A stretch of 64,000 nucleotides of DNA from Bradyrhizobium erythrophlei (GCF_900129505.1 NZ_LT670818.1:4001001-4065000); one strand, 5' to 3'; counted from the first letter of the stretch, positions 52,673 through 64,000 are shown. Notes: generated by a model not told the origin, from the letters alone. Numbers and translations: made by a program.

Positions 52673-52811
52673 GGCGGCGGGTCGGTTGGTTGGCGCGCGT
52701 GGACGTCACTAGTCTCTGATTGCTCGGTCAGGTTCTGTGATATAGGGGTCGGCAAAGCTCCGCGCGTTCACGCACTAATCCGTATCTTCTGCCATGGCAA
52801 TGTCCGCCTGC

Positions 52812-54568
52812 GGCCCAGGCCGTGTGGAAACGTTTTTCGTACCCCAATAACTGCAAGCAACCGGGCGTGACGGACCTCGACGCGACCGGCTGAGCCTATT
52901 TTTGCTGTATCGAGTCTGGAGTCAATCCGGGCGCAGCCTCGGGCCGTGCTGAGCGACCTTAGCGGTCTCACGGCGCGCACCATGACACGCTCTTCAAGCC
53001 CGGATCGCTGCGAGGAACGGTTTGATACCGACGATGTTCATCACGCGCGTGAGGTTGTAGGCGAGCACGTGCAGCGCCATCTCAGTCGCCACTTTGGGCA
53101 GCGTCTTCATCAAAAAGTGCGTCGCCCCCATCCGCATCTTCAGCGTGCCGAACGGATGCTCGACTGTCTCGCGGCGAGTACGCATCGCGTCCGGATTCTT
53201 GTCCAGGCGGGCCTGCACAGCATCGACAACGTGCTCGTGTTCCCAACGCGTGATGCGGCGTTGCGGTCCCTTCGTGCACTGAGCCTTCAGCGCGCAGGTC
53301 CGGCACGTGTTACTCCAATAGCGGTGCAGGACCAAAGCGGTGGATGAGCGTCTCACCGGCTAGACAAACGTAAATGTCCTCTTCGGCCACATGGCGGAAA
53401 TCCTGCTTGCCGAAGCGGCCTTCGGACTTTGCCTCCGATGTCTGCGGTTTTGGCAGCGTGACCGTGATGCCAGCCTCTTCGCATGCGAGGATCTCCTCGC
53501 CTTTGAAGTAGCCGCGATCGGCGAAGGCTTCGAGGTTTTCTGCCTCCAATGCCGCCTTCGCTTGGTTGGCCATGTTCCCAAGATGCGACTTGTCGGTGCC
53601 GACGTTGGTCACCTCATGCGCGACGATCAGATGGTTCGTCGTATCGACGGCCGCTTGTACGTTATAGCCGACCATCCCAGAGCCGCGCCCGCTGGTCGCC
53701 ATCGAGCGGGAATCAGGATCGGTGAAGGAGACCTGCTGATCGGGCGCTCACACCGCCCGGCATGGCAATCGGCGCCTTGAAGGGCAGCTGCGGTCCACCG
53801 GTTGTCGCGAAAGAACAATACCGACGGCAAGCATCTCCTTCTCAATCGCCTTGAGGCGCTTGACCTCCTCTTCGAGCTTGATCAGCTTCTCCTTGAGCCG
53901 CGTGGTCCTGGCCACAAGCTCCTCCGACGGCACCTCACCGGCAGCTGTCTGGCAATCGGCTGTGTCAAGTTGGCTCAGATAGCGCGCAACGCTCTCCTCG
54001 ATCTGCGCCAGACGCCGCTCCTCTTTCCCTTCGTGAAGTTGTTGTCGCGCGAGTTAACCGCCTTGAACTTGCTGCCGTCGATCGCAACGCTCGCTTTCGC
54101 CAGCAGACCCATCTTGCGGCACAAGGCAACGAATTGCGCGCAGACCTTCTTGATGGCGGGGCCGTTGTCTTTGCGGAAATCGGCGATGGTTTTGTGATCC
54201 GGAACGAGCCGTCCCGTCAGCCACATCACTTCCAGATTGCGGCCAGCCTCACGCTCCAGCCGCCGGCTCGATTGGACCCGGTTGAGATAGCCATAGATAT
54301 AAAGCTTGAGCATCGCCGAAGGATGATACGCGGGCCGGCCGGTCGCCGCCGGGTTGACGCCATCGAACCCCAGCTCGCGCAGTTCCAGCGCATCGACGAA
54401 CACATCGACCGCGCGAACAGGATTGCTCTCGTCCACCCAATCATCAAGGCATTCCGGTAACAGTGTCGTCTGCTGGCGATCCGCCCCTTGAACGAAACCC
54501 TTCATCATCCCCCCCGCGATTCAGCAAGGGAATCATGGCATCGGTCAGGTTTTCACACAGTCTGGACC
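52812..54568 (-). mobile_element. Decayed IS1182-like insertion sequence
   Basis: Imperfect terminal inverted repeats of 20 bases are seen: GGCCCAGGCCGTGTGGAAAC at 52812-52831 and GTTTTCACACAGTCTGGACC at 54549-54568 (16 of 20 positions match after inversion). Between them are four minus-strand frames that add up to an IS1182-type transposase. The element lies between the truncated MFS gene and the kinase gene, whose stop is 58 bases from the right end. Confidence 0.75.
52994..54508 (-). pseudogene. IS1182-type transposase, frameshifted
   Basis: In order from 54508: MMKGFVQGADRQQTTLLPEC and HPSAMLKLYIYGYLNRVQSS, with D in ASVAIDGSKFKAV; then a coiled-coil piece (KEKLIKLEEEVKRLKAIEKE); then GYNVQAAVDTTNHLIVAHEV and LEAFADRGYFKGEEI with the second D; then RRETVEHPFGTLKMRMGATH with the catalytic E. 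The DDE triad is thus distributed over three frames. At least three frameshifts make it inactive. Confidence 0.85.
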
Positions 54569-54625
54569 CAGAGCTGAACTCGCGGCCGAGCCTCCTGTTC
54601 TTTTGGACGGCTTGCGGGCGCAACC

Positions 54626-57600
54626 TTACGACGCCGTGTCTGCACTTACCGGCAGGGTGAACTGAAACGTGGCACCGTGGGGTAGGTTTGCCGTGGCCCA
54701 TAGCCGGCCACCGTGGCCTTGCATGATCGAACGGCAGATCGAGAGTCCCATCCCCATGCCGCTGGATTTGGTGGTGAAGAAGGGGTTGAACAACCGGCCC
54801 GCATTCTCGGCGGAGATCCCGGTGCCGCAATCCGTCACGCTTAGGATCACCTGGCGTGTCTCGTCCTGGCCTGATCGGATCACCAGTTTGCGCGACCGAT
54901 CCGTGACCGATTGCATCGCTTCAATGCCATTCATCACCAGGTTGATAATCACCTGCTGAAGTTGAACTCGATCACCCAGGACCATGGGGAGAGGGGACGC
55001 CAACTCCGTTCGCAACAACACCTGGTGGCTGATCAACTCACGGTGCACCAGCGCGATGGTCTCCCTGACGACGTCATTGACATCGAGTGGTACCATTTCA
55101 ACGTCGGATTTTTTCGCCAGCGCCCGGACGCGCTGGATCACCTCACTCGCCCGATTGCCGTCGCTTATTACCCATTCCACCGAGCGGCGCGCCGCGTCCA
55201 GGTCGGGAACTGCCCGATTAAGCCAGCGCAGACTGGCCTCTGCGTTGGCGACGACGGCAGCGAGCGGCTGGTTCACCTCATGGGCGATCGAGGCTGTCAG
55301 TTCGCCCAGCGACGTCACGCGCGTTACGCGTGCGAGCTCCATCTGGGCATCGAGCAGGCGCTGTTCGCTGGCGCGCAGCTTCTCTTCCGCCCGCTTGCGC
55401 TCGGTGATGTCGTTGAAAAGGATTCCGACGCGTCTGCGGCTCGCGTCTTCGACCCGGAAGGCGTAAACGTCATACCAGCGTCCGAGTTGTTTGGCTTCAT
55501 TTTCGAAGCGCATCGGCTCGCCCGTGAGGGCGATCCTGCCGTAAATGTCGAACCAATGTTCTTCGTGCTGTGGCGCGATCTCGCGCATCCGTCTGCCGGC
55601 GGCATTCTTGATTCCCGTCTGCCGTTCAAACGACGGGCTGATTTGCAAAAACCGATAATCGACCGGCTTTTCGTTCTGGTCGAACAAAACTTCAATCGTG
55701 CAAAAGCCCTCGTCAATCGATTCGAACAACATGCGGTAGTTCTGTTCCGACTCGCGCAATTCCACCTCGGCCCGTTTTCGCTCGGTCATGTCGAGCACGA
55801 AAGCGACGCCTTCATCTCGGTTCCAATCGAAAATCGCGCGGGCGACCACAACCGGCACGCGGCCGCCGTCTTTGCGAAAGTACTCCTTTTCGCAGGGTCG
55901 GACGCTTCCAGTCGTATTGAGCTCTGCAAAGGCCTGATCGTCGACATCGCGCCATTCGGCCGGCGTCAGCTCCGTCCATCGCAGCGAGGTGAGATCCTCC
56001 CGGGTATATCCGACGATATCGAGAAAGGCCTGGTTGGCTTCGATGATCCGGCCGTGAACATCCCAGATCACAATCCCGACGATGTTCGAGTCGACCAGAC
56101 GGCGGATCCGGGCCTCCCGCTCCCCGAGATCGCCGTAGAGACGGGCGTTCTCGAGCGAAATCGCCGCTTGTGACGCCAGCATCTTCAGGACCGAGATCCG
56201 GGCGGGCGTGAACACGTGCGATGCCAAATTGTTCTCCAGATAGAGCACGCCGATCAGCTTGGACTGTTTCACCAGCGGCATACAGAGGACCGACCGAGCA
56301 CGCTTCTGGCAGATGTACTCATCTGTCGAGAACGGATCCTGCGCCGAGGCGTCATCAAGGATCACGCTCTCCCGTGTCCGGATCACGGTGTGGAGCACAG
56401 CTTCGGGAAGCTCGGCCGGCGACGGGGCCGCGTCGCGAAGCGTGACCTCAACCCGGCCGCGGCCGGTCGTCGCTTCCGCCGCGATCTTTGGCTCGTCGGC
56501 CGGGAACAGGATGAGCAGCCCACGCGCAGCACCGGCATGTTCGACTACAATTCGCAGCAGCGTCTTGATGAGTTCAGCGAGGACGATCTCCCCGGACACC
56601 GCCTGCGCGGCCTTGAGCACCGTCCCGACATCCAGCCGCTCGACGGGCGCGCCAATGGTAGTAGTGGGAGATGCAGGCACTGGTGCGTCTCGGAGATGCG
56701 GATGAAGCCTTTCGAGTTGCCGCACCTTGCCGTCGGCTCCCCAACGCAGATATCCGTGGCGGGCGTCCTGCAAATACACACGGGCAATCTTCTCGAAGCC
56801 ATGCGCCGCGTAGAAGCGGGAAGCGAGTTCATTGGCGAGCGCCTCATTGTGAACAAAGCCGTTGGCGCGCGCCGAGCGGATGGCCTGTTCGTAGAGGCGT
56901 TCGGCATCGAACTTCCGGCCTTCGAGGCGCGCGATCTCGGCGCCGATCAGCGCGACGCGGTTCTCGAAATTATCTGGGCAACTTGCCGCCCAGAGCTGGA
57001 GTTGCCTCTGATGCGTAGCGACAGCGTCCAGGCGCTGCTGCCGCTCGCCGGTTGGTGCGGAATCGCAGGAGGCGGCTTGAGACAGTGCGCCGAAGAAATG
57101 GTATTCCGCCGTTTCGAGCTGTGACACCGAGGTCCACAACAACCGTTGTGCTCTCGACCAGGCCTCGATGGCCGACGCATAGTCGCCGGCAAAGAAGCGC
57201 GCCTGGAGCTTGCGGATCCAGTACCAGCACTCGACGAACGCCAAATCCGGATTTTCTGAAAAGCGGCGCTCGATCCGGGACTCATCAAACTGCTCATCGT
57301 CGAAGGAGCCGAATGTCGGCGTCAAGCCGCGCAGCGTGCGGATCAGCCCGAGTTGGGGGGCGATGGAGTCAATGACAAACCCGAACCGCGCCTTCTGCGC
57401 GAACGCGAGGCCGCGCTCGGCTTCGCGTTCCACCTCGGCAAGCGGATCGCCCGCGGCGAGAAGGTTCGCGTTCAATTGGTTGCCGCAGTAGGCGGCGTAA
57501 GTGAGGTCGCCGAGCTTGTTTGCTGCCTCGAACGCGCGGTGCACCAGATCGCGGCCGGCGCGGACGTGTCGGATCCAGGGCACAACGCCATATCCAAAGT

Positions 57601-60505
57601 CCATATAGGTCCTGGCCTGGAAGCGCGTCAGTCCGCGTCTTTCGACCAGGTCATAGCCGAGCTGACCGAAGCGATATACGGCCGCCTGATAGTCGCCGAA
57701 GCGCGCGCGGGCTATCATGGATAGCCAGACATAGGCGCTGCACGAAGCGGCGCAGTTGCCGCGCTCGAGGCTGAGATTGACTCCCCGGCAGGTGATCAAG
57801 GCAAGCAGGTTCGCATCCGTATAGAATGCAGGCACCCCGATCTTGGCGAGAACGTCCAGCGTCGCAAGCGATGCCGGGTCGCTCATCAAAGGCAGATCGA
57901 TTAGAGACTCGATCGGGCGCCCCCCGAGCTGCGACCAGATCCGTTCGTATTCGCGTCGCGTTTCCTCTTCCGTCGGATGCGGTGACCAGTCGATGCCCAG
58001 ATGCCGGAGGTAGTCGAGGCCGACGGCGATGGCGCGGCTGCCCTGATCGAGGGTCGTGTACAGATCCACGCGCAAGCACGCGACCGTGGCTCGTTCAACG
58101 GTAGTTGCGGCTCGGGTGGATATCGCCGCCAGGCGCTGCTCCGCTTCCGTCAGCGCGCCGGTGAGGAACTCGCATTCGCCCCGGTTCAGCTCCAGCGCGA
58201 AGGCGAGCTCATACCGGCGTTCCCACGAGTCTTCCGGCAGCAGGGTCGCTCCGGTGATGAGATATGTGAGCGCGGATGCGTAGGCGGCTGAGGCCTTGGC
58301 GCGCTGGCCCGCAAGCAGATTGAACTCTGCCAGCTGCTCACGCTCATCGCGTGACGTGATCAAAGCGGCGCCGCGGTTGAGCTGATTGACGATTTCGAAG
58401 ATGGCCTCTTTGCGTTTCTCTGGAGGGGTATGCGCCGCGAGCAGCCGTCCGACGCGCAGGTGCGCCTCGGCGCGCAACCTTTCCGGTATGAGGGAATAGG
58501 CGGCTTCCTGCACTCGGTCGTGGGTGAACTTGTATGAGCTCCCCGAATGTTCGACCAGCTCCAGACGAACGGCGTTCCAGAGGTCCGAACGGACGTCCGC
58601 GTTCGATTTCCCGAGAACGATCGAAAGCATCGTGATCTCGGCGGCGTTGCCGAGGCAGGCGAGCTGCTGCAACGCCGCCTGGGTCTCGACGGGCAGGCGG
58701 GTCAACTTCCCGACCATAAGGTCCACCACATTGTCGGTGTACCCTTTGGCGTGAAGGCGATCGAGTTCCCAGCGCCAGCGCGCCGCGTCGTGATCGAATC
58801 GGAGCAGCCCTTCTTCGGCGAGCGCAGAAACAAACTGAATCGCGAAGAACGGATTGCCGCCGGTTTTCTCGTGTACCAGTCGGGCCAGCGGGGCAGCACC
58901 GCCCGGCGTGCACCCAAGTGTATCCTCAATGAGCCGGCTCAGGTCTTCGCGGGCCAGCGGCGCAAGACTGATCTCCTGCACGCGCGCTCCTGCCTTGCGG
59001 ATAACATCGAGCGTACGCAGAAGCGGGTGCGCCGGACTGATCTCGTTGTCGCGGTAGGCGCCGACCAGCAGCAGGTGCCGCACCTCCGGGTTGGTCACCA
59101 GATGTGCGAGGAGGTCGAGCGTTGCGGCATCGAGCCACTGCAAATCGTCAAGGAACAGCGCGAGCGGGTGCTCCTTGCGCGCGAACACGCCGAGGAAGCC
59201 CCGGAACACCAACTGGAAGCGGTTCTGCGCGTCCTGCGGCGGCAGCTCCGCGACCGGGGGCTGTTTCCCGATCACGAGCTCCAGCTCGGGAACGAGGTTG
59301 ACCATGAGTTGACCATTCGGGCCCAGCGCATCGATCAGGGCGTCCCGCCAGCGGGCAAGCTCTTCCTCGCTCTGGCTGAGCAGCGAGCGGACCAGGCTCT
59401 GGAAGGCTTGGCCCACCGTCGCGTACGGGATGTCGCGCTTGTACTGGTCGAACTTGCCAGAGGCGAACAGGCCGCGCGGCGGCACCAGCGCCTTGTGGAG
59501 TTCGTTCACCACCGAGGACTTGCCGATACCGGAATAGCCGGACACCAGTACGAGTTCCAGGGTGCCGGTCGCCACGACCCGATCGAAGGACGCGAGCAGC
59601 GCCTCGATCTCGCGCTCCCGGCCGTAGAGCTTCTCCGGGATCCGCAGCCGGTCGGAGGCATCGTGCGCGCCCAGCGCAAACGGCTCGATCCGTCCCTGGG
59701 ACTCCCATGCCGCAAGACAGCGCCGCAGATCGGCCTCGACACCGGCGGCGGTCTGGTAGCGCTCCTCGGCGGTCTTGGCGAGGAGCTTCATCACGATTGC
59801 CGAGAGCGCGATCGGGACGTCCGCGACCCGCTCGTGGGGCGGCACCGGTTGCCGCGCGATATGGCAGTGCACCCACTCCATCGGATCGGCAGCCGTGAAG
59901 GGAAGCTGTGCCGTCAACATTTCATAGAAGGTGACACCCAGGGCATAGAGATCACTGCGGGAGTCCACCGAGCGGTTCATCCTGCCGGTCTGTTCCGGCG
60001 CCATGTAGGCAAGCGTGCCGGCGATCACCGCCGGCGGCGCGGGGATTTGGTGCTCGCGCGGCAGACGCGAGGCAACGCCGAATCCCGTCAGCCACACGCC
60101 GCCGCTTGCAGTGTCCGCCAGGATATTTGCCGGCTTGATGTCCTTATGAATCAGACCTCGCTCATGCATCCGGAGCAGCGCCCCCGCGAGAGGGATCGCG
60201 ATGCGCAGGAACTGCGGTACGCCCAGTGGCCGGCCAAGCAGTCGATCGACCGGCGCTCCACCGGGATCCTTGAGTACCAGCGTCAAGCGGTCCTTGTAGC
60301 GCGTCAGCGCGACCGAACGCGCCGCCCAGTCGGCATCAAGTTCGGCTTTGAGCGCATATTCGTGTTCGAGCCGCTCGACGCTACCGGGCGAGGTTTCTTC
60401 TGCGGCAACGAGCAGGATCGGCGCCAAGCCGTTGCCGGAGCCCCGGTAGAGAGCGATGTCTCCCTCCCGCAGCGGCGAGAAAACGTAGCTCGAGAATTCC
60501 TGCAC
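54626..60505 (-). CDS. Ser/Thr kinase-like / AAA ATPase / GAF-PAS histidine kinase
   Basis: The 1959-residue product (GTG start at 60505) joins a eukaryotic-type kinase domain (about 1-270), an AAA ATPase with Walker [10 protein letters not shown] near residue 320-330, a long helical repeat region (about 700-1270), a GAF domain (about 1310-1470), two PAS domains (about 1480-1720), and a histidine kinase core with phospho-His H1742 (HEVNQPL), N-box [11 protein letters not shown] and G-box GMGMGLSI. The kinase has HKDIKPAN with D122, but GFG at 141-143 replaces DFG, as I recall for this family. No response regulator is adjacent in the window. Confidence 0.9.
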   Translation of the reverse strand: MQEFSSYVFSPLREGDIALYRGSGNGLAPILLVAAEETSPGSVERLEHEYALKAELDADWAARSVALTRYKDRLTLVLKDPGGAPVDRLLGRPLGVPQFLRIAIPLAGALLRMHERGLIHKDIKPANILADTASGGVWLTGFGVASRLPREHQIPAPPAVIAGTLAYMAPEQTGRMNRSVDSRSDLYALGVTFYEMLTAQLPFTAADPMEWVHCHIARQPVPPHERVADVPIALSAIVMKLLAKTAEERYQTAAGVEADLRRCLAAWESQGRIEPFALGAHDASDRLRIPEKLYGREREIEALLASFDRVVATGTLELVLVSGYSGIGKSSVVNELHKALVPPRGLFASGKFDQYKRDIPYATVGQAFQSLVRSLLSQSEEELARWRDALIDALGPNGQLMVNLVPELELVIGKQPPVAELPPQDAQNRFQLVFRGFLGVFARKEHPLALFLDDLQWLDAATLDLLAHLVTNPEVRHLLLVGAYRDNEISPAHPLLRTLDVIRKAGARVQEISLAPLAREDLSRLIEDTLGCTPGGAAPLARLVHEKTGGNPFFAIQFVSALAEEGLLRFDHDAARWRWELDRLHAKGYTDNVVDLMVGKLTRLPVETQAALQQLACLGNAAEITMLSIVLGKSNADVRSDLWNAVRLELVEHSGSSYKFTHDRVQEAAYSLIPERLRAEAHLRVGRLLAAHTPPEKRKEAIFEIVNQLNRGAALITSRDEREQLAEFNLLAGQRAKASAAYASALTYLITGATLLPEDSWERRYELAFALELNRGECEFLTGALTEAEQRLAAISTRAATTVERATVACLRVDLYTTLDQGSRAIAVGLDYLRHLGIDWSPHPTEEETRREYERIWSQLGGRPIESLIDLPLMSDPASLATLDVLAKIGVPAFYTDANLLALITCRGVNLSLERGNCAASCSAYVWLSMIARARFGDYQAAVYRFGQLGYDLVERRGLTRFQARTYMDFGYGVVPWIRHVRAGRDLVHRAFEAANKLGDLTYAAYCGNQLNANLLAAGDPLAEVEREAERGLAFAQKARFGFVIDSIAPQLGLIRTLRGLTPTFGSFDDEQFDESRIERRFSENPDLAFVECWYWIRKLQARFFAGDYASAIEAWSRAQRLLWTSVSQLETAEYHFFGALSQAASCDSAPTGERQQRLDAVATHQRQLQLWAASCPDNFENRVALIGAEIARLEGRKFDAERLYEQAIRSARANGFVHNEALANELASRFYAAHGFEKIARVYLQDARHGYLRWGADGKVRQLERLHPHLRDAPVPASPTTTIGAPVERLDVGTVLKAAQAVSGEIVLAELIKTLLRIVVEHAGAARGLLILFPADEPKIAAEATTGRGRVEVTLRDAAPSPAELPEAVLHTVIRTRESVILDDASAQDPFSTDEYICQKRARSVLCMPLVKQSKLIGVLYLENNLASHVFTPARISVLKMLASQAAISLENARLYGDLGEREARIRRLVDSNIVGIVIWDVHGRIIEANQAFLDIVGYTREDLTSLRWTELTPAEWRDVDDQAFAELNTTGSVRPCEKEYFRKDGGRVPVVVARAIFDWNRDEGVAFVLDMTERKRAEVELRESEQNYRMLFESIDEGFCTIEVLFDQNEKPVDYRFLQISPSFERQTGIKNAAGRRMREIAPQHEEHWFDIYGRIALTGEPMRFENEAKQLGRWYDVYAFRVEDASRRRVGILFNDITERKRAEEKLRASEQRLLDAQMELARVTRVTSLGELTASIAHEVNQPLAAVVANAEASLRWLNRAVPDLDAARRSVEWVISDGNRASEVIQRVRALAKKSDVEMVPLDVNDVVRETIALVHRELISHQVLLRTELASPLPMVLGDRVQLQQVIINLVMNGIEAMQSVTDRSRKLVIRSGQDETRQVILSVTDCGTGISAENAGRLFNPFFTTKSSGMGMGLSICRSIMQGHGGRLWATANLPHGATFQFTLPVSADTAS

Positions 60506-60776
60506 GAGGGCCTCCTGCCAGGAGGACTACTCTAGTCGTTGATTAGGTTACATTTGCTCTCATCCGTCAATCCAAAGACAGACGCCGAAAAAAGCGATCG
60601 TATCAGGATCGGTGCCATATTACGGCTGGACGATGACGAGAACCGCGCCGGCCTTTTGCTAAAACCGAGATGCCTTGTCGAGGAGGAGCGTGCCGACATG
60701 ACTTCCGTTCCTGGCACGAAACGGTCATTGCGGTGCCGCCGCCGGATGTCCGTTATGATGATATCGAGACAAAAGA
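60506..60776. other. Intergenic region between kinase and MarR gene
   Basis: This gap of about 270 bases has weak frames on both strands but no ribosome site or family. It should carry the kinase promoter. Confidence 0.4.
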
Positions 60777-61283
60777 TCACTCGGACGTCACCTCGGGATT
60801 GATTCCAAGCTTCTTGCGGGCGGTAAAAGCGTCGAGAAATTCCTGAGAGGCGACTTGATCCGCCAAGCTTCGCAGCTTCTCGGCCGAGACTGGCCCTAAG
60901 ACAGTTTCCACGCGGCGGTTCGCCGCTGCCCACAGCAGGTACGCCTCCCGGAGCCGGGCCTTGCCCAAGCGGGTCAGAATGCCCCGCTTCGTGCGCCGGT
61001 CCTGGGGGTCTTGCCGCAGTTCAACCAGCCCGTCCCTAACGAGCGGCCGCAGCGCGTGCGTTAGCGCCGAGATTCCAATTGCTAACCGCTCCGCCAAATC
61101 CTGCAGCGTCGGCCCTTGCTGACCGCGGGCCAGTTCACTGATCTGCGCGAGCACACCGGCCTGCGTGGCCTTTAGTCCAATCGGGGCAAGCGCCTCATCA
61201 TACAGTTGGCCGAGGCGACGCGCCGCTCGGCGCAATGCGTTGTTCGTACAAGAAAAATCGGCCGGCACAGCGATCGCCTCCAT
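60777..61283 (-). CDS. MarR-family transcriptional regulator
   Basis: The 168-residue protein has the MarR winged helix: LKATQAGVLAQISELARGQQ, LQDLAERLAIGISALTHALR, then DGLVELRQDPQDRRTKRGIL with the D-x-R-x-K/R wing. It is divergent from the SDR gene with a 134-base gap that should contain a shared operator. It probably represses that gene and itself. Confidence 0.87.
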   Translation of the reverse strand: MEAIAVPADFSCTNNALRRAARRLGQLYDEALAPIGLKATQAGVLAQISELARGQQGPTLQDLAERLAIGISALTHALRPLVRDGLVELRQDPQDRRTKRGILTRLGKARLREAYLLWAAANRRVETVLGPVSAEKLRSLADQVASQEFLDAFTARKKLGINPEVTSE

Positions 61284-61417
61284 GCCCTGTCATCCAGATC
61301 GACCGCTGGACGACCACGCTTCTTTCCCATGCGTGTAAAATATAGTTGAGCACTGTACCATTGAAAAGGGGTTAAGCTCGCCCAAATAGTTTAGGGCTCA
61401 ACCAATGGAGAACCCCC

Positions 61418-62221
61418 ATGTCTGTGGCCAGTTTCAAGAAAATCGCAGTCGTTACCGGAGCGTCCTCAGGTATCGGCGCCGTTTATGCCGACCGCCTCGC
61501 CGCCCGGGGCTACCATCTCATCCTCGTGGCGCGACGCGCCGACCGCTTGGAAGCCCTCTCGAAGAAGATTTTGAAGACCTATGCTGGCGCCAACGTTGAG
61601 GTGATGGCCGCTGACCTCGCGAAGGAATCCGACCTTATCCGTGTCGAAAAGGTCCTCGCAACGAACCCGGCAGTGCGCATCCTCGTAAACAATGCCGGAC
61701 TTGCCAGGCTTGCGCCGATTGCGCAGGCGCCCGTGCAACAATCCCTGGCCCAGATAGCGCTGAATATCACTTCGGTAACGCGCCTCACTCATGCTGTTCT
61801 TCCGGCACTGCTGTCGAGAAATGACGGAGTGATCGTCAACATCGCCTCCGTGTTAGCGATCCATTCGCTCCCGGTCAGCTCCGTGTACAGCGGGACCAAG
61901 GCGTTTGTGCTGAACTTCAGCCGAGGCCTTCAAGACGAACTGGTCGGGACTGGCGTAAAGGTCCAGGTGGTCCTTCCCGCCTCGACAGCAACCGAAATTT
62001 GGGATGCATCTGGCGTTCCGCTGTCAGCCTTGGACCAGGACACCGTGATGTCGGCGGAGAATCTGGTGGACGCCGCTCTGTCCGGCCTCGACAAGGGTGA
62101 AGCCATCACATGGCCCACTGTGGCGGACGCGAGCCTTTGGGACAAGTACGACGCCGCCCGTTCGACGCTGTTCGCCGCCACCCAGACCAACAAGCCGGCC
62201 GCGCGCTACAACGCAATATGA
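61418..62221 (+). CDS. Short-chain dehydrogenase/reductase
   Basis: The 267-residue protein is a classical SDR: TGASSGIG cofactor loop at 14-21, LVNNAG near residue 90, catalytic Tyr and Lys in YSGTK, and the N-A-S-V strand. R39/R40 after strand 2 (VARRADR) suggests NADP(H). The substrate is unknown. It is divergent from a MarR gene, a common layout for inducible reductases. Confidence 0.9.
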   Translation: MSVASFKKIAVVTGASSGIGAVYADRLAARGYHLILVARRADRLEALSKKILKTYAGANVEVMAADLAKESDLIRVEKVLATNPAVRILVNNAGLARLAPIAQAPVQQSLAQIALNITSVTRLTHAVLPALLSRNDGVIVNIASVLAIHSLPVSSVYSGTKAFVLNFSRGLQDELVGTGVKVQVVLPASTATEIWDASGVPLSALDQDTVMSAENLVDAALSGLDKGEAITWPTVADASLWDKYDAARSTLFAATQTNKPAARYNAI

Positions 62222-62413
62222 CATCGCTCACGGAGCGCAAGACGCTTCTGCTTTGGTCAAACTCTCGAGAGTTGTTGCGATGAGCGACGAATCTTCTACG
62301 AGCCTCTCGACCGCAAAAAGCGGATCGAGTGGTCACGAATTACTACAGTCTATCGAGGGACGCCGTCGGCGCCAGAGGGGACACAAGTTCTGGCGCTTTC
62401 GCTGCTTAAGGAA

Positions 62414-63259
62414 ATGAGGTCGACGCCGACGACCCGCGCCGTCACTTTCATTCAACATCAGGATAACATCGTGCCGTTCACTCACCTGGACATCGGCGGT
62501 CCCGTCGCCACGCTCAGCCTCGATCATGCCGGCGGCAACCGGATCAACTTCGATATGCGAGTTGAGCTAAGGGAGGCTTTTCAACGAATAGAAGAGAGCC
62601 CGGCACGGGCTCTCCTTATCCGGGGCGAAGGCGGCGACTTCTGTCTTGGCGGGGATATACGTGACTGGCCAGGCGCTCCCGCGGAGTTCCTGCGGCCAAA
62701 GATACAGGTGTTCGCCGAAGCGCTGGACCATCTAAAACGCCTGCCGATTCCAACCATCGCTGCTGTGCAGGGCGGATGCATCGGCGGTGGGTTCGAACTC
62801 GCGTTGAGCTGCGATCTGATCCTCGCCGCAAGGTCCGCCCGTTTCGTATTTCCGGAAGCGCGTGTCGGCATCGTGACTCTGCAGGGCGGCATGATGCAAA
62901 TCGCCGAGCGTGTCGGCAGCGCGAAAGCCGCCGAGATGGTGTTCCGTTCCGAGCCGGCGACTGCCGAACAGATGCTGCAGTGGAACGTGGTCAACTGGAT
63001 CGTAGACGACGCCGAGCTCGAGTCGCAAGCCGCCGCGCTGGCGACCCGGCTCGCCGAGGGACCGACAAAAGCGTTCGCTGCGACCAAGGCGCTCTGGCGC
63101 ATGCAGGCGGAGGAGGGCGTGAAGGCCGCCAAGGCGAAGCTCTACGACCTTTCGATACCGCTTTTCGAGACCGAGGATGCGCGGACAGCCCTGCGCGCTG
63201 CCGCCGAGGCGATCAATTCGGGCAAGCCGTTCCCCAAGGCGACTTTTGCCGGCAAGTAA
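62414..63259 (+). CDS. Enoyl-CoA hydratase/isomerase family protein
   Basis: The 281-residue crotonase-fold protein has the oxyanion-hole segment GEGGDFCLGGDIRDWP and the second oxyanion block VQGGCIGGGFELALSCDLIL. The usual catalytic Glu position appears as FVFPEARVGIVTLQGGM, with E in PEAR. It should act on a CoA thioester. The start may be the GTG at 62471 (AGGA upstream), which would remove 19 poorly conserved residues. A downstream aldo/keto reductase gene is convergent. Confidence 0.85.
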   Translation: MRSTPTTRAVTFIQHQDNIVPFTHLDIGGPVATLSLDHAGGNRINFDMRVELREAFQRIEESPARALLIRGEGGDFCLGGDIRDWPGAPAEFLRPKIQVFAEALDHLKRLPIPTIAAVQGGCIGGGFELALSCDLILAARSARFVFPEARVGIVTLQGGMMQIAERVGSAKAAEMVFRSEPATAEQMLQWNVVNWIVDDAELESQAAALATRLAEGPTKAFAATKALWRMQAEEGVKAAKAKLYDLSIPLFETEDARTALRAAAEAINSGKPFPKATFAGK

Positions 63260-63300
63260 ACCCGGCGGCGAGATGCCTGATGTGCCTTCTTGGACCTCTA

Positions 63301-64000
63301 TCAGGTAGGGAATGGATTTCTCTCCGCAAATCCTTCCTGGTGCCAATAAGGATAGGTCGGGATGACCCGGCTGGCCTTATCCAGGCGCTGAACTTGATCG
63401 GGCGTCAGCGCCCAGCCAATGGCTCCGAAATTTTCCGACAGTTGCGTTTCGTTGCGCGCGCCGATGATGAGGCTCGCGACGGTGGGACGTTGAAGGAGCC
63501 AATTGAGTGCGATCTGAGTCACCGATTTCCCTGTCTCGCTGGCGATCTCATCGATCGCCTCGATGATGGTGAAGAGATGCCCGTCCTCCACGAAAGGACC
63601 GTCTCCGGGCCTCAGGCCGCGCCGGCTGCGCTGAGGCACGGATACGCCCCGCCGGATCTTGCCGGTGAGGCGCCCGGACGCCAAGGGGCTCCAGACGATC
63701 GCGCTGACCCCCTGGTCGAGCCCGAGGGGCATGAGTTCACTTTCGTATTCGCGGTTGGCCAGCGAATAATAGGCCTGATGCGCGACATGGCGTGGCAAAT
63801 TGTAACGCTCCGCCACCGCCAGCGACTTCATCAGATGCCAGCCCGAAAAGTTCGAGCAGCCCACATAGCGGATCTTGCCGGCGCGAACGAGATCGTCGAG
63901 GGCACTCAAGGTCTCCTCAATCGGCGTCCTGGCGTCGAAGCCGTGAAGCTGAAAAATATCGATATAGTCAGTCCGCAGGCGCTTGAGGGCTTTCTCGCAA
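63301..64000 (-). CDS. Aldo/keto reductase, cut by the window edge
   Basis: The visible 232 codons run to the edge of the window without a stop and continue upstream. Seen are LKRLRTDYIDIFQLHGFDAR, KIRYVGCSNFSGWHL, HQAYYSLANREYESELMPLG, WSPLASGRLTGKIRRG, ALNWLLQRPTVASLIIGARN and the C-terminal PYWHQEGFAERN. This is the C-terminal two thirds of an NADPH-dependent aldo/keto reductase barrel. The D-Y-K-H catalytic residues are mostly in the missing part. Confidence 0.88.
   Translation of the reverse strand, partial: CEKALKRLRTDYIDIFQLHGFDARTPIEETLSALDDLVRAGKIRYVGCSNFSGWHLMKSLAVAERYNLPRHVAHQAYYSLANREYESELMPLGLDQGVSAIVWSPLASGRLTGKIRRGVSVPQRSRRGLRPGDGPFVEDGHLFTIIEAIDEIASETGKSVTQIALNWLLQRPTVASLIIGARNETQLSENFGAIGWALTPDQVQRLDKASRVIPTYPYWHQEGFAERNPFPT

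Noticed and set aside
58547..60535. 662-codon plus-strand frame over the giant kinase
   Set aside because: It is antisense to recognised kinase and ATPase domains and has no known motif or ribosome site.

Overview
The window looks like chromosome of a high-GC alphaproteobacterium of the Bradyrhizobium/Rhodopseudomonas group. The evidence is a SciP-type CtrA inhibitor next to flagellar fliK-flgD, an alphaproteobacterial-style MnmA, GC-rich codon use in the backbone, and several very small proteins of the kind that are numerous in Bradyrhizobium. This assignment comes from recognition of protein families, not from a database search.

Layout. (1) 1-5.86 kb is backbone: sciP, flgD and fliK on the minus strand, then mnmA, a SAM methyltransferase and a small secreted protein on the plus strand. 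(2) A tRNA with anticodon CAT (5858-5934) is the attachment site of a genomic island. The last 16 bases of the tRNA recur exactly at 38141-38156 and 42036-42051, so the island spans about 36 kb and has two nested right ends. (3) The left arm of the island (5.9-12.3 kb) is a compact mobile module: large serine recombinase, AlpA-like regulator, two small ORFs, a primase-polymerase/helicase, a zinc-ribbon-like protein, a terminator, and an iteron cluster that looks like a replication origin. (4) 13.0-18.7 kb is a more AT-rich cassette of three surface or membrane proteins: a secreted MORN-repeat protein, a Memo-CapA fusion and a membrane-anchored pentapeptide-repeat protein. (5) 18.7-42.05 kb is a mosaic. 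It contains a two-gene Eco57I-like methylase/specificity pair, four HEPN-like genes (one broken), small membrane proteins, a ruined thermonuclease gene, and four tyrosine-integrase 3'-end remnants that mark successive insertions and deletions. The two right-hand ends carry nearly identical 0.5-kb end modules.

(6) 42.06-64 kb is mostly backbone or older acquired DNA. It holds a GYD protein, a RocD-type aminotransferase, a TetR-controlled EmrA/EmrB efflux pair with a perfect palindromic operator, an ABC exporter followed by a MATE exporter, a 5'-truncated MFS gene fused to the MATE end, a decayed IS1182-like element, a 1959-residue Ser/Thr kinase-ATPase-GAF-PAS-histidine kinase, a MarR/SDR divergent pair, an enoyl-CoA hydratase and the edge of an aldo/keto reductase.

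The most interesting candidates are the replication module with its iteron cluster, which resembles a phage-satellite layout but has a serine integrase whose last codons lie in the host tRNA, and the MORN / Memo-CapA / pentapeptide cassette, which matches no system known to me.
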